From: Bacillus sp. M6-12
GTDB lineage: Bacteria > Bacillota > Bacilli > Bacillales > DSM-1321
Length of the DNA stretch: 64,000 nucleotides
Assembly: GCF_002860285.1 (NCBI RefSeq)
Contig: NZ_PGVF01000027.1
Coordinates: forward strand, 62,001 to 126,000
Direction of reading: 5' to 3'
The first letter of the stretch is position 1; every line of letters begins with the position of its first letter. The notes beneath the pieces are model-generated. The model saw only the letters and a list, made by a program, of their open reading frames with translations. It made no database searches and was not told the origin of the DNA. This document shows, in pieces, positions 45,735 through 53,947 of the stretch. The translations under genes and the position numbers were made by a program.

Positions 45735-46715
45735 ATGGCACGAAAATCAATGATTCAAGCAATCAATGAAGCCATTTCTCTTGCGATGGAAAACGATCCC
45801 ACCGTTTTGGCCATGGGGCAGGATGTAGGCAGGAATGGCGGTGTGTTCAGGGCAACGGACAATCTGCAAAAAAAATTCGGTGAAAACAGGGTCATTGACA
45901 CGCCTTTAGCAGAGTCTGGGATTGTCGGTGCTTCAATTGGGCTTGCAGCGAATGGGTTCAAGCCGATTGTAGAAATTCAGTTTATGGGTTTTATGTATTC
46001 AACTATGGACCAGGTTTGTTCACAATTATCCCGCAGCCGTATGCGGACAGGAGGAAGCTTTTCTACTCCAATAGTTATAAGAGGACCATTTGGAGGTGGA
46101 GTCAAAGCGCTGGAATTGCATAGTGACAGTATGGAATCCTTCTTCGCCCATACACCTGGATTGAAAGTTGTCATTCCCAGCAATCCCTATGATGCAAAAG
46201 GATTGTTACTTTCCGCCATTGATGATCCAGATCCGGTTATTTTTTTAGAGCCCATGCATCTTTATCGTTCTGTACAAATGGAAGTTCCCGAAGAAGCTTA
46301 TCGTGTTCCCCTTGGGAAAGCAAATATTGTAAGAGAGGGTGAAGACATTACTTTAATCAGCTGGGGAGCTCCGGTAGTGACTGCGAATAAAGTGGCTGAA
46401 CATTGTGAAGAAAAATTGGGAGTATCCATCGAAGTAGTGGATCTGCGAAGTCTGGTCCCTTTTGATTATGAAACAGTAATGAATTCCGTAAGAAAAACAG
46501 GCAGAGTCATCATTACACATGAAGCGGTTAGGACGAATGGCTTTGGAGCAGAAGTCGCTACAAGAATAATGGAGGAAGCTTTCCTATACTTGCAATGCCC
46601 GATCAAGCGGGTGACTGGATATGATACTCCTTATCCTTTTACTCAAGTGGAAGAGGAGTGGTTGCCAAATAAGGACCGTTTAATAAGAGCCGTTCAAGAA
46701 GTAATGGATTATTAA
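45735..46715 (+). CDS. 2-oxoacid dehydrogenase E1 beta subunit
   Basis: A 326-residue E1 beta subunit with the usual N-terminal SMIQAINEAISLAMENDP, the conserved glutamate region GVFRATDNLQKKFGENRVID and the E/D-rich RVIDTPLAESGIVG. The C-terminal domain ends with PIKRVTGYDTPYPFTQVEEE, which fixes the family. It begins six bases after E1 alpha with GGGGAGG overlapping the previous stop. It forms the alpha2-beta2 decarboxylase. Confidence 0.94.
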   Translation: MARKSMIQAINEAISLAMENDPTVLAMGQDVGRNGGVFRATDNLQKKFGENRVIDTPLAESGIVGASIGLAANGFKPIVEIQFMGFMYSTMDQVCSQLSRSRMRTGGSFSTPIVIRGPFGGGVKALELHSDSMESFFAHTPGLKVVIPSNPYDAKGLLLSAIDDPDPVIFLEPMHLYRSVQMEVPEEAYRVPLGKANIVREGEDITLISWGAPVVTANKVAEHCEEKLGVSIEVVDLRSLVPFDYETVMNSVRKTGRVIITHEAVRTNGFGAEVATRIMEEAFLYLQCPIKRVTGYDTPYPFTQVEEEWLPNKDRLIRAVQEVMDY

Positions 46716-46747
46716 ACAAGGCAATTAAACGGAAGGAGGAAAAAATC

Positions 46748-48019
46748 ATGGTGTATGAATTTAAGTTTCCTGATGTGGGAGAGGGTATTGCTGAGGGAGA
46801 AATTGTTAGGTGGCACATTAAACCGAAAGATGTTATTAAAGAGGATCAATTAATTGTAGAAGTGCAAACCGATAAAGCAGTGGTGGAGATTTCCTCACCC
46901 GTGGGAGGAAAGGTAGCAAATCTTCATTACGGCGAAGGTGAAAGTTTAGAAGTGGGTTCAGTCATGGTATCCATCGAAACAAGTAATCATGATGAAAAAC
47001 CTTCAAATAGCGAAATTTCTGCCGAATTAAATCAAGCTGAAAAACCGCAGAAATTAACTGAGACTGCGGCTCCTGCTCAGACAATCCCCAAAGAGGGCGG
47101 TTATAAGGGGAAACACCTTCCATTAGCCGTACCTTCAGTGAGAAAATTAGCTCGGGAATTAAAGGCTGACCTTACGTTGATTACGGGAACGGGAAGAGGC
47201 GGCCGAATCACTGAACAAGATGTTAGAGCATTTGTGGAAAATTCTCAAAATGAAGATGAGATAAAGCCAGCAGTTGTCAGTGAACCTATTCAGCCTGCTT
47301 GGAAATCAAATGATGAAAGAGATGAAAGAGTACCTTTACGGGGAATACGGAAACAAATTGCCCAGAATATGATGAAGTCCACTTCATTAGCAGCCCTTAG
47401 TACAGTATTAGATGATGCAAATATATCAGAACTTATTTCCCTGAAGAAGAAAATGTCAGAGAAGGCAGCAGCCAGAGGGGCTAAGTTAACATATCTGCCT
47501 TTCATAATCAAAGCAGTTGTTACTGCACTGCAGGATTTTCCATATTTAAATTCCACCATTGATACGGAAGCTCAGGAAATAGTCCTTAAAAAGAGATTAA
47601 ACATAGGTATTGCAGTGGATACACCAGGCGGCCTCATGGTGCCTGTAATCAAGCATGCGAATACAAAAAGCATTATTCAACTAGCTAAGGAGATCACTGC
47701 CCTCACTGAAAAAGCACGAAATAATCAACTGAAATTGGGAGATATGCAAGATGGAACATTCACCATCTCCAACATTGGTGCAACAAAATCTGTAAAGTAC
47801 GGAACCCCAATTGTTAATTATCCGGAGGTAGCAATTTTAGGCATTAATAAAATCCAAAAGAAACCGGTCGTTGTGGATGATCAGATTGTCATTGGTGATG
47901 TAGTGGGTATAGGATTGGCTTTCGATCATCAAGTGATCGATGGGGTGATGGCTGCTAATTTCTTGCAAAGAGTCATTGACTATTTAGAACAGCCGGATCT
48001 TTTTCTTCTAGAAATATAA
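46748..48019 (+). CDS. Dihydrolipoyl acyltransferase E2
   Basis: A 423-residue E2 core protein. One N-terminal lipoyl domain (VEVQTDKAVVEISSP, Lys about residue 43), a flexible Ala/Pro/Lys linker, a peripheral subunit-binding domain (LAVPSVRKLARELKADLTLI), and a C-terminal acyltransferase core with the catalytic DHQVIDG. One lipoyl domain is usual in Gram-positive complexes. GGAAGGAGG precedes the ATG. It transfers the acyl group to CoA. Confidence 0.94.
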   Translation: MVYEFKFPDVGEGIAEGEIVRWHIKPKDVIKEDQLIVEVQTDKAVVEISSPVGGKVANLHYGEGESLEVGSVMVSIETSNHDEKPSNSEISAELNQAEKPQKLTETAAPAQTIPKEGGYKGKHLPLAVPSVRKLARELKADLTLITGTGRGGRITEQDVRAFVENSQNEDEIKPAVVSEPIQPAWKSNDERDERVPLRGIRKQIAQNMMKSTSLAALSTVLDDANISELISLKKKMSEKAAARGAKLTYLPFIIKAVVTALQDFPYLNSTIDTEAQEIVLKKRLNIGIAVDTPGGLMVPVIKHANTKSIIQLAKEITALTEKARNNQLKLGDMQDGTFTISNIGATKSVKYGTPIVNYPEVAILGINKIQKKPVVVDDQIVIGDVVGIGLAFDHQVIDGVMAANFLQRVIDYLEQPDLFLLEI

Positions 48020-48039
48020 AGGGTAAGGGGTGATGGAAC

Positions 48040-49458
48040 GTGGTAGTAGGAGATATCACTATAGGGACACAGGTAGTTGTTATTGGCGGAGGGCCTGGTG
48101 GATACGTAGCAGCGATTCGTGCTGCCCAACTAGGGAAGGAAGTGACCCTTGTTGAGAAAGAAGATTTAGGGGGAGTTTGCCTGAATCGGGGGTGTATCCC
48201 ATCTAAAGCGATTATTCATGCTTCCAACAAGGTTCACAGCATTAAACAGTCAGATGTTTTTGGGCTTGAAATAAGTGACTGGTCCTTCAATATGGAGAAG
48301 TTAATCGGCTGGAAACAATCCATTGTCAGCAAGTTAACCAATGGTGTGCAAGCATTACTTGACGCAAATAATATAAAGAGAGTTAAGGGTCATGCAATGT
48401 TTATTAGCAAAAACAAGATAGAAGTGAGTTCTGAATACAGCCGGGATGTTTTTGAATTTGATAATGCTATTGTTGCAACTGGCAGCCGTCCTGCGGAAAT
48501 TCCCGGACTGGAATTTGATGGGGACTTCGTAATCAGTTCCACTGAAGCGTTGAATCTTACGAGTGTTCCAAAAGAATTGATTGTTCTTGGAGGTGGATAT
48601 ATCGGTTTAGAGTTGGGTACTGCATTTGTCAAACTAGGTGCTCGAGTAACGATAATAGAAATGCAGGATCAACTTTTGTCAGGATACAGCCGTGATTTGG
48701 TACAACCTGTTTACAGAAAACTCAAACAATTAGGGGTAGAAGTGTTAACTGATACTGAGCTCCTGGGATATGAAAGAAAAAATAACAATATAAGCATCAA
48801 GATAAAAACGCAACAGGGAGAGCGTTTTATCGAAGCTGACAAACTTTTAGTTACGGTTGGCAGAAGGCCAAATACGCATCAGTTGGGTTTGGAACAGGCC
48901 GGTGTAGACCTGGACGAAAAAGGGTTTATTATCAACGATTCCCAATGCCGTACAAGCAATCCAGATATATTTGCCATCGGAGATGTTGCTGGAAACCCTA
49001 TGCTTGCCCATAAAGCCTCAAAAGAGGGGACCATCGCTGCAGAAGTAATTTCCGGTATGCCGAGCGAAATGGATGTATATGCAATGCCTGCTGTCATTTT
49101 TACAGACCCGGAGATCGCGACGGTTGGCCTTACTGCAGAATCAGCAAAAGCTGAAGGATTTGATATCAAAACAGGTAAGTTTCCATTTGGTGTCAATGGA
49201 AGGGCTTTATCAACAAATCAGACAGAAGGTTTTGTACAAGTTGTTGCTGAACAAAATACGAGCAGAGTGTTGGGCATTCAAATAGTAGGTCCAGAGGCAT
49301 CTACTTTAATAGGTGAAGCTGCACTAGCGATTGAACTTGGAGCAAATGTGAAAGATATTGTATTGACTGTTCATCCTCACCCTACATTAGAAGAGGCTCT
49401 GATGGAGGCTGCTGCAAGTGTCCTTGGTGAAGCAATCCACACCATAAACGGAAAGTGA
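48040..49458 (+). CDS. Dihydrolipoyl dehydrogenase E3
   Basis: A 472-residue FAD/NAD disulfide oxidoreductase. It has the FAD motif GGGPGGYVAAIRAAQLG and the redox disulfide GGVCLNRGCIPSK (C..C). The NAD motif is GGGYIGLELGTAFVKLG and the C-terminal catalytic histidine is in TVHPHPTLEEALMEA. The start is GTG nine bases after AAGGGG. It regenerates lipoamide in the complex. Having its own E3 makes the operon self-contained. Confidence 0.95.
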   Translation: MVVGDITIGTQVVVIGGGPGGYVAAIRAAQLGKEVTLVEKEDLGGVCLNRGCIPSKAIIHASNKVHSIKQSDVFGLEISDWSFNMEKLIGWKQSIVSKLTNGVQALLDANNIKRVKGHAMFISKNKIEVSSEYSRDVFEFDNAIVATGSRPAEIPGLEFDGDFVISSTEALNLTSVPKELIVLGGGYIGLELGTAFVKLGARVTIIEMQDQLLSGYSRDLVQPVYRKLKQLGVEVLTDTELLGYERKNNNISIKIKTQQGERFIEADKLLVTVGRRPNTHQLGLEQAGVDLDEKGFIINDSQCRTSNPDIFAIGDVAGNPMLAHKASKEGTIAAEVISGMPSEMDVYAMPAVIFTDPEIATVGLTAESAKAEGFDIKTGKFPFGVNGRALSTNQTEGFVQVVAEQNTSRVLGIQIVGPEASTLIGEAALAIELGANVKDIVLTVHPHPTLEEALMEAAASVLGEAIHTINGK

Positions 49459-49519
49459 TCTTTTAAGAATATCAAGTTTTAAACCCAATTGAATCTATAT
49501 TGAGAGGAGCAATTACTAC

Positions 49520-49726
49520 ATGGAAAACGGACAAAGGAAGAAAAAAGCAGGACTCTGGTACACTCTTTTGCTCATCCCTTTTATTGCCTTGTTATGGCCT
49601 CCATTCTACTCCTATGCAGAACCGTCAATCGGTGGGTTACCTTTCTTTTACTGGTACCAATTTCTATGGGTAGGCCTTACCGCAGTTTTGACATGGATCG
49701 TATACGTGGCTACAAGAGAGAATTAA
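49520..49726 (+). CDS. DUF3311 small membrane protein
   Basis: A 68-residue protein with two hydrophobic helices (LWYTLLLIPFIALLWPPFYS and FYWYQFLWVGLTAVLTWIVY). The short charged tail and PPFY motif are typical of DUF3311, a family encoded just before SSS-type symporters (as in yhjC-yhjB of B. subtilis). It is probably an accessory subunit of the adjacent permease. GAGAGGAG precedes the ATG. Confidence 0.88.
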   Translation: MENGQRKKKAGLWYTLLLIPFIALLWPPFYSYAEPSIGGLPFFYWYQFLWVGLTAVLTWIVYVATREN

Positions 49727-49778
49727 TTGTCCATAATGACTTATTTTAAAAAGATATTAATAGAAAAGGAGATTTCCT

Positions 49779-51281
49779 ATGAACTGGACTGCATTTTCTG
49801 TTTTCCTATTATTCTTTGCCTTTGTAACTGTTCTCGGTTTTGTCTCAGCAAAATGGCGCCGGGGAGATATGGATTTAATTGATGAATGGGGTTTGGCAGG
49901 CAGGCGGTTTGGTACAGTTGTTACGTGGTTTCTACTAGGCGGAGATCTCTATTCGGCCTATACGATTATCGCTGTGCCTGCGGCAGTATATGCCGTTGGG
50001 GCTAGTGGGTTCTTTGCGATTCCTTATGCAATAATTATGTTCCCTTTTTTCTTCATGGTCATGCCCAGACTTTGGTCTGTAGCTAAAAAACATGGCTATA
50101 TTACTGCCTCCGACTTTGTAAAAGACCGATATGGCAGTGGTTTCTTAGCATTGGTCATTGCAATTACCGGAATTTTGGCGACTATGCCCTTTCTTGCGCT
50201 TCAGCTTGTAGGTATGCAGGCAGTTCTTGATGCTATGGGTCTTACCGGAAAAATGCCATTAACAATTGCATTTCTAATTCTAGCGGTCTATACGTATAAC
50301 AGCGGCCTTCGGGCACCTGCATCAATCGCAATCGTTAAAGACTTAATGCTATGGGTTACGATCATTGCTGCAGTCATTTGCATTCTTTTCGCCTTTGATG
50401 GGGGGATTGCACAAATATTTAGTGCAGCGGAAGCTAAATTATCTACTAATAATCCACCGGGTTCACTTATCTTACAACCGGAAAGATTTGTTGCTTATGC
50501 TACCCTTGCGCTAGGATCAGCGATGGCTCTATTTCTATATCCACACTCTCTAACCGCAATTTTCAGTTCTACAAGCCGGAATGCCCTCAAGAAAAATGCG
50601 GCATTATTGCCAGCATACACAATTATACTCGGAATTTTAGCATTACTTGGTTTTGTGGCGATAGCCCTAAACGTGCAAGCAAAAACGTCCAGCGAAGTTA
50701 TCCCGCAGCTCTTCCTAAGATTGTTCCCTGATTGGTTCTCTGGTTTTGCATTTGCTGCAATCGCCATAGGGGCATTGGTGCCTGCAGCGATAATGTCCAT
50801 TGCTGCAGCAAACTTATTCACGCGGAATATATACCGCGAATATATCAACAAGAACTGTACACCGAAGCAGGAGACGAATATGGCAAAGCTGATATCTCTT
50901 TTGGTCAAAATGGGAGCACTGTTCTTCGTTGTACTCATGAGCAAACAGGACGCTATTAATTTGCAGCTTCTGGGCGGTATTTGGATTCTGCAAATATTGC
51001 CGGCTGTGGTTATTGGGCTATACACAAACTGGTTTCACCGATGGGGCCTTCTAGTGGGCTGGTTATGTGGTATGGGCTTGGGTACATACATGGCAATATC
51101 GCAGAATTTAGGAAATCTTTACCCTTTACAAATAGGCGGACAAACGGTTTTGGGATATGCGGGCTTCTATGCGCTCATCGTTAATATCTCTGTTTCAGCT
51201 GCTGTCACAGTTGTTATCCGTGCCGTGGGTATGAAAGCCGGTGTAGACAAAACCTCTGTTGAAGACTTTGAGGTTCTATAA
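49779..51281 (+). CDS. Sodium/solute symporter (SSS) family permease
   Basis: A 500-residue SSS-family symporter with about thirteen helices. Family features include the EWGLAGRRFGTVVTWFLLGG segment, the WSVAKKHGYITASDFVKDRYG loop and the PHSLTAIFSSTSRNALKKNA region. It resembles the monocarboxylate/pyruvate-like branch (MctP/YhjB type). It follows the 2-oxoacid dehydrogenase operon and DUF3311 gene, so it could import the complex's carboxylate substrate or precursor. The ion coupling is presumed Na+. Confidence 0.88.
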   Translation: MNWTAFSVFLLFFAFVTVLGFVSAKWRRGDMDLIDEWGLAGRRFGTVVTWFLLGGDLYSAYTIIAVPAAVYAVGASGFFAIPYAIIMFPFFFMVMPRLWSVAKKHGYITASDFVKDRYGSGFLALVIAITGILATMPFLALQLVGMQAVLDAMGLTGKMPLTIAFLILAVYTYNSGLRAPASIAIVKDLMLWVTIIAAVICILFAFDGGIAQIFSAAEAKLSTNNPPGSLILQPERFVAYATLALGSAMALFLYPHSLTAIFSSTSRNALKKNAALLPAYTIILGILALLGFVAIALNVQAKTSSEVIPQLFLRLFPDWFSGFAFAAIAIGALVPAAIMSIAAANLFTRNIYREYINKNCTPKQETNMAKLISLLVKMGALFFVVLMSKQDAINLQLLGGIWILQILPAVVIGLYTNWFHRWGLLVGWLCGMGLGTYMAISQNLGNLYPLQIGGQTVLGYAGFYALIVNISVSAAVTVVIRAVGMKAGVDKTSVEDFEVL

Positions 51282-51360
51282 AGGAGTATTTATTATTCCA
51301 GGACCCTGTTGAATAAATCTTAATCTATGTAAGTGAGCTCTTTGTGTAAGATATACCTTA

Positions 51361-51397
51361 AGTAAATTTATTTCCATTATACTACAATAAATTTACT
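51361..51397 (+). repeat. AT-rich 12-bp inverted repeat after the permease
   Basis: AGTAAATTTATT and AATAAATTTACT are perfectly complementary around a 13-base loop. No T-run follows, so it is either a 3' stabilising hairpin or an operator. Confidence 0.45.
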
Positions 51398-51455
51398 CTT
51401 TCGACAAAGATAAATTGAAAGTTTGATATCATTTTACTTTTCTTTTATGAGATTG

Positions 51456-51488
51456 ATGAAGAATTCTGTTCTTCATTAATCTTTTTTT
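51456..51488 (+). terminator. Terminator before the binding-protein remnant
   Basis: ATGAAGAA pairs with TTCTTCAT around TTCTG, then TAATC and seven T. Confidence 0.7.
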
Positions 51489-51973
51489 GTGGTTCAAACA
51501 GTTGGGGCTGCGGAAATTCTGAATCCTGCAAAAATTTTTAAATCCAGGTCCTACAATTGTGTCGAGGGAAGCAAAACAACTAGGCATAAAGATTCCATTA
51601 ATGTTCACAAATCAAACTTCCTCAAATTAGCTGGGGATGGAGCAGAAGGAAATCTGCTAGCGGCACAAAAGATATTAGTCGCGGAATCCTTATCAGAGGA
51701 TGATCCTCAGCGCAAATTCGTTCAGGAGTTTGTTGCAGAATTTAATAAGAAGTATGACTCCGACCCTGATGCTTTTGCAGGATACGCAGTAGATGGTATT
51801 AATATTCTTGCAAAAGCACTGGAAAAGACTGATGGCAGTGCTGAGAATCTTTCTAAGGCGGTTGAAGAGGTTAAATATGCAGGAGTCACTGGAGCTTTAA
51901 TTTTTCAAAAGAATACCAAAATGGTATTGTAAAGGATGATAGGGTGCTCGTTAAAGTAGTGAAACGGCTGTAG
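51489..51973 (+). pseudogene. Remnant of a Leu/Ile/Val-type ABC binding protein
   Basis: Three frames each hold part of the C-terminal half of a branched-chain amino-acid-type (LivJ, Peripla_BP_6) substrate-binding protein. Frame one (51541-51630) reads NPGPTIVSREAKQLGIKIPL then stops. Frame two (about 51620-51915) reads LKLAGDGAEGNLLAAQKILV and FAGYAVDGINILAKALEKT. Frame three reads KEYQNGIVKDDRVLVKVVKR and stops at 51973. The start and N-terminal half are missing. Two frameshifts and truncation mean it is dead. No LivFGHM genes are nearby. Confidence 0.78.
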
Positions 51974-52009
51974 GAAGCGTTCTTTGTCCCATGGGTCGGA
52001 GCTGGGCGC

Positions 52010-52042
52010 TGGAGCTAGACATCTGTAAATGAGCCTGCTGAT
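52010..52042. repeat. Right direct repeat of the catabolic island
   Basis: Matches 41836-41868 at 32 of 33 positions. Upstream it continues into GGGCGC of the dispersed repeat, downstream into the complete terminator hairpin. Confidence 0.85.
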
Positions 52043-52063
52043 CAAATGTTCAGCAGGCTTTTC
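52032..52063. terminator. Terminator next to the ZIP gene
   Basis: AGCCTGCTGA pairs with TCAGCAGGCT, then TTTT on the plus strand. It probably served the gene upstream before the island arrived and the convergent ZIP gene. Confidence 0.75.
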
Positions 52064-52066
52064 ATG

Positions 52067-52876
52067 TTAAATAAATAATAACAGGCTAAGAGCCATGACG
52101 GCCATTCCGCCGATTAGTCCGTAGATCGATGTATGGGCTTCATCGTATTTCTGGGCAGCAGGCAAAAGTTCATCCAGCGAGATAAACACCATGATTCCGG
52201 CTACAGCAGCAAAAATCATTCCGAACATCACATCATTTAAATAAGGCATTAAAATGAGATAAGCGACAAATGCCCCAATTGGCTCTGACAATCCTGACAG
52301 AAAGGAAAGCTTAAACGCTTTTTTCTTATCCCCCGTGGCAAAGTAAACCGGTACTGAAACAGCGATCCCCTCAGGGATGTTGTGAATCGCAATTGCAAAT
52401 GCTATGGCAATCCCCAGTGCAGGATCCTGTAAAGCGGAAGTAAAGGTGGCAATTCCTTCGGGAAAATTGTGAATGCCGATAGCAAGGGCTGTAAAGGTCC
52501 CCATCTTTAATAATGCTGGATCCTGGGCAGCGTTTTGAGGGGTGCTCATGTCCTCTACTTTCTTTAACTCATGGGGATTCCCCTGCTTTGGAATCAATTT
52601 ATCGATCATGGCAATTAAAAACATTCCGCCAAAGAAGCCTCCAACTGTCAGCCAATTACCTGCGACTATCCCCATAGCTCCAACAAGTGCATCCTTCGCT
52701 TTTACAAAGATCTCAATCATTGAAACATAGATCATTACGCCTGCTGAAAATCCAAGAGCCAGTGATAAAAATTTCGTATTTGTTGTAGAAGTGAAAAATG
52801 CCAGAATGCTACCTATCCCAGTGGCCAAACCTGCAAGCAACGTAAGACCGAAAGCCAGTAATAAATTTTCATCCAT
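52067..52876 (-). CDS. ZIP-family divalent metal transporter (ZupT-like)
   Basis: A 269-residue ZIP transporter with about eight helices. The metal-binding motifs are HNFPEGIATF and HNIPEGIAVSVP, each with the HNxPEG signature. A hydrophilic loop follows helix 3 (DKLIPKQGNPHELKKVEDMS). It takes up Zn(II), Fe(II) or Mn(II). It is on the backbone side of the right island boundary. The metal is not identifiable. GGAGCAG upstream of the ATG is an adequate ribosome site. Confidence 0.92.
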   Translation of the reverse strand: MDENLLLAFGLTLLAGLATGIGSILAFFTSTTNTKFLSLALGFSAGVMIYVSMIEIFVKAKDALVGAMGIVAGNWLTVGGFFGGMFLIAMIDKLIPKQGNPHELKKVEDMSTPQNAAQDPALLKMGTFTALAIGIHNFPEGIATFTSALQDPALGIAIAFAIAIHNIPEGIAVSVPVYFATGDKKKAFKLSFLSGLSEPIGAFVAYLILMPYLNDVMFGMIFAAVAGIMVFISLDELLPAAQKYDEAHTSIYGLIGGMAVMALSLLLFI

Positions 52877-53098
52877 TATATCTGCTCCTTATTTATTGAT
52901 TTACTATGTTATATGCTGCCGATTAATAAATGTTTCCTTTGAGCAACATTTTACACCTGTGGAAACTAAAATGGCAACACTAACAACTCGGGGGTAAGGG
53001 AAAATAGGTTATACAATTCATATTTTTAGCTTTATTTATAGAAAGGCATGGTAATAAAGGATATTCTCCAAGGCAAGCACTTTAAACTTCAAAACAAA

Positions 53099-53127
53099 TA
53101 CCCCGGTCATTCAACATGACAGGGGTG
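53099..53127 (-). terminator. Terminator after yqhG
   Basis: ACCCCTGTCAT pairs with ATGACCGGGGT (one mismatch). The minus strand then runs into ATTTGTTTTG. Confidence 0.7.
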
Positions 53128-53140
53128 CTCGTCTCTATCC

Positions 53141-53947
53141 TCAAACAGGCTGTTCACTTAAATAAAACAAGCCGCCATTGATGATTGAAATTACGATTTT
53201 TGGTTCATATTGGGCCCTTAATGCTTCCTTTTCTGTATAATAGGTTTCGCTTTTTTCTTCCATTTCTTCGTAAAAGTGTTCGAGCAATACAAGATCTGTT
53301 TCCCAGCGTTTGACAGCCTCTTCAGCCCAAATATGATCATCCCCTTCAAAGGTTTTCCTAATATACGTATCCAGCCGGGAAATCGCGCTCTTTGGCATGA
53401 TTAGCGGTGAAAGGGTGAAGGAAAAGTCAGGTATCTTTGGAGTCACATTTAAGGTTAAAACATAATCATGGAACCCTTCGACAATAGCCCCGGAAATCAT
53501 ATTAAGGCCTAGTGACATAAACACATCCCTTTTTAAGTCGCATTGGTATGATATTTTAACGTTCAAACCCAGCCAGGGATAGAGCGGGATTTGTTCCAAT
53601 GTACGGCTCGCCTTGTCTTCATAAAGACGGATGTAGCTCGCAAGGCTTTTAGTGGATTCAAATACTTTATGCAGCCTTGGTGACCCAAAATGGATCATTT
53701 CTCCTTTTACTTCATCAGGAACGTCAGCAGGATTGGTGATAAGTGTCAGTTTAGCCGGGTTAGGCTCTCCGCCTGTTTTTTCAATATAATGCCAGTAAAA
53801 GGGCCGGTTCATAAGGGCTTTGTCCATCTCTGAAGTTAATTGTACCGTCAAATACCCCGGCCTGTTCTCCATGACTTCACATTGATTGGATGAAAAATAG
53901 GTAAGCAGAAAATCATGTATTTCCTGTTGCTGCACGCTGTTCACCAA
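53141..53947 (-). CDS. yqhG: YqhG-family protein
   Basis: A cytosolic protein of about 265-268 residues, no membrane segment. Conserved-looking stretches are VMENRPGYLTVQLTSEMDKA, FYWHYIEKTGGEPNPAKLTL and IHFGSPRLHKVFESTKSLAS. It overlaps yqhH by 35 bases and always accompanies that SNF2-type helicase in Bacillus, so they likely act together. The start is one of TTG 53947, GTG 53944 or GTG 53935. Function unknown. Confidence 0.85.
   Translation of the reverse strand: MVNSVQQQEIHDFLLTYFSSNQCEVMENRPGYLTVQLTSEMDKALMNRPFYWHYIEKTGGEPNPAKLTLITNPADVPDEVKGEMIHFGSPRLHKVFESTKSLASYIRLYEDKASRTLEQIPLYPWLGLNVKISYQCDLKRDVFMSLGLNMISGAIVEGFHDYVLTLNVTPKIPDFSFTLSPLIMPKSAISRLDTYIRKTFEGDDHIWAEEAVKRWETDLVLLEHFYEEMEEKSETYYTEKEALRAQYEPKIVISIINGGLFYLSEQPV

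Noticed and set aside
44658-49458. Acetoin dehydrogenase (acoABCL) operon
   Set aside because: The E1 alpha length and PdhA-like motifs do not fit AcoA, and no AcoR-type sigma-54 activator or -24/-12 promoter is present; a LysR gene is there instead.
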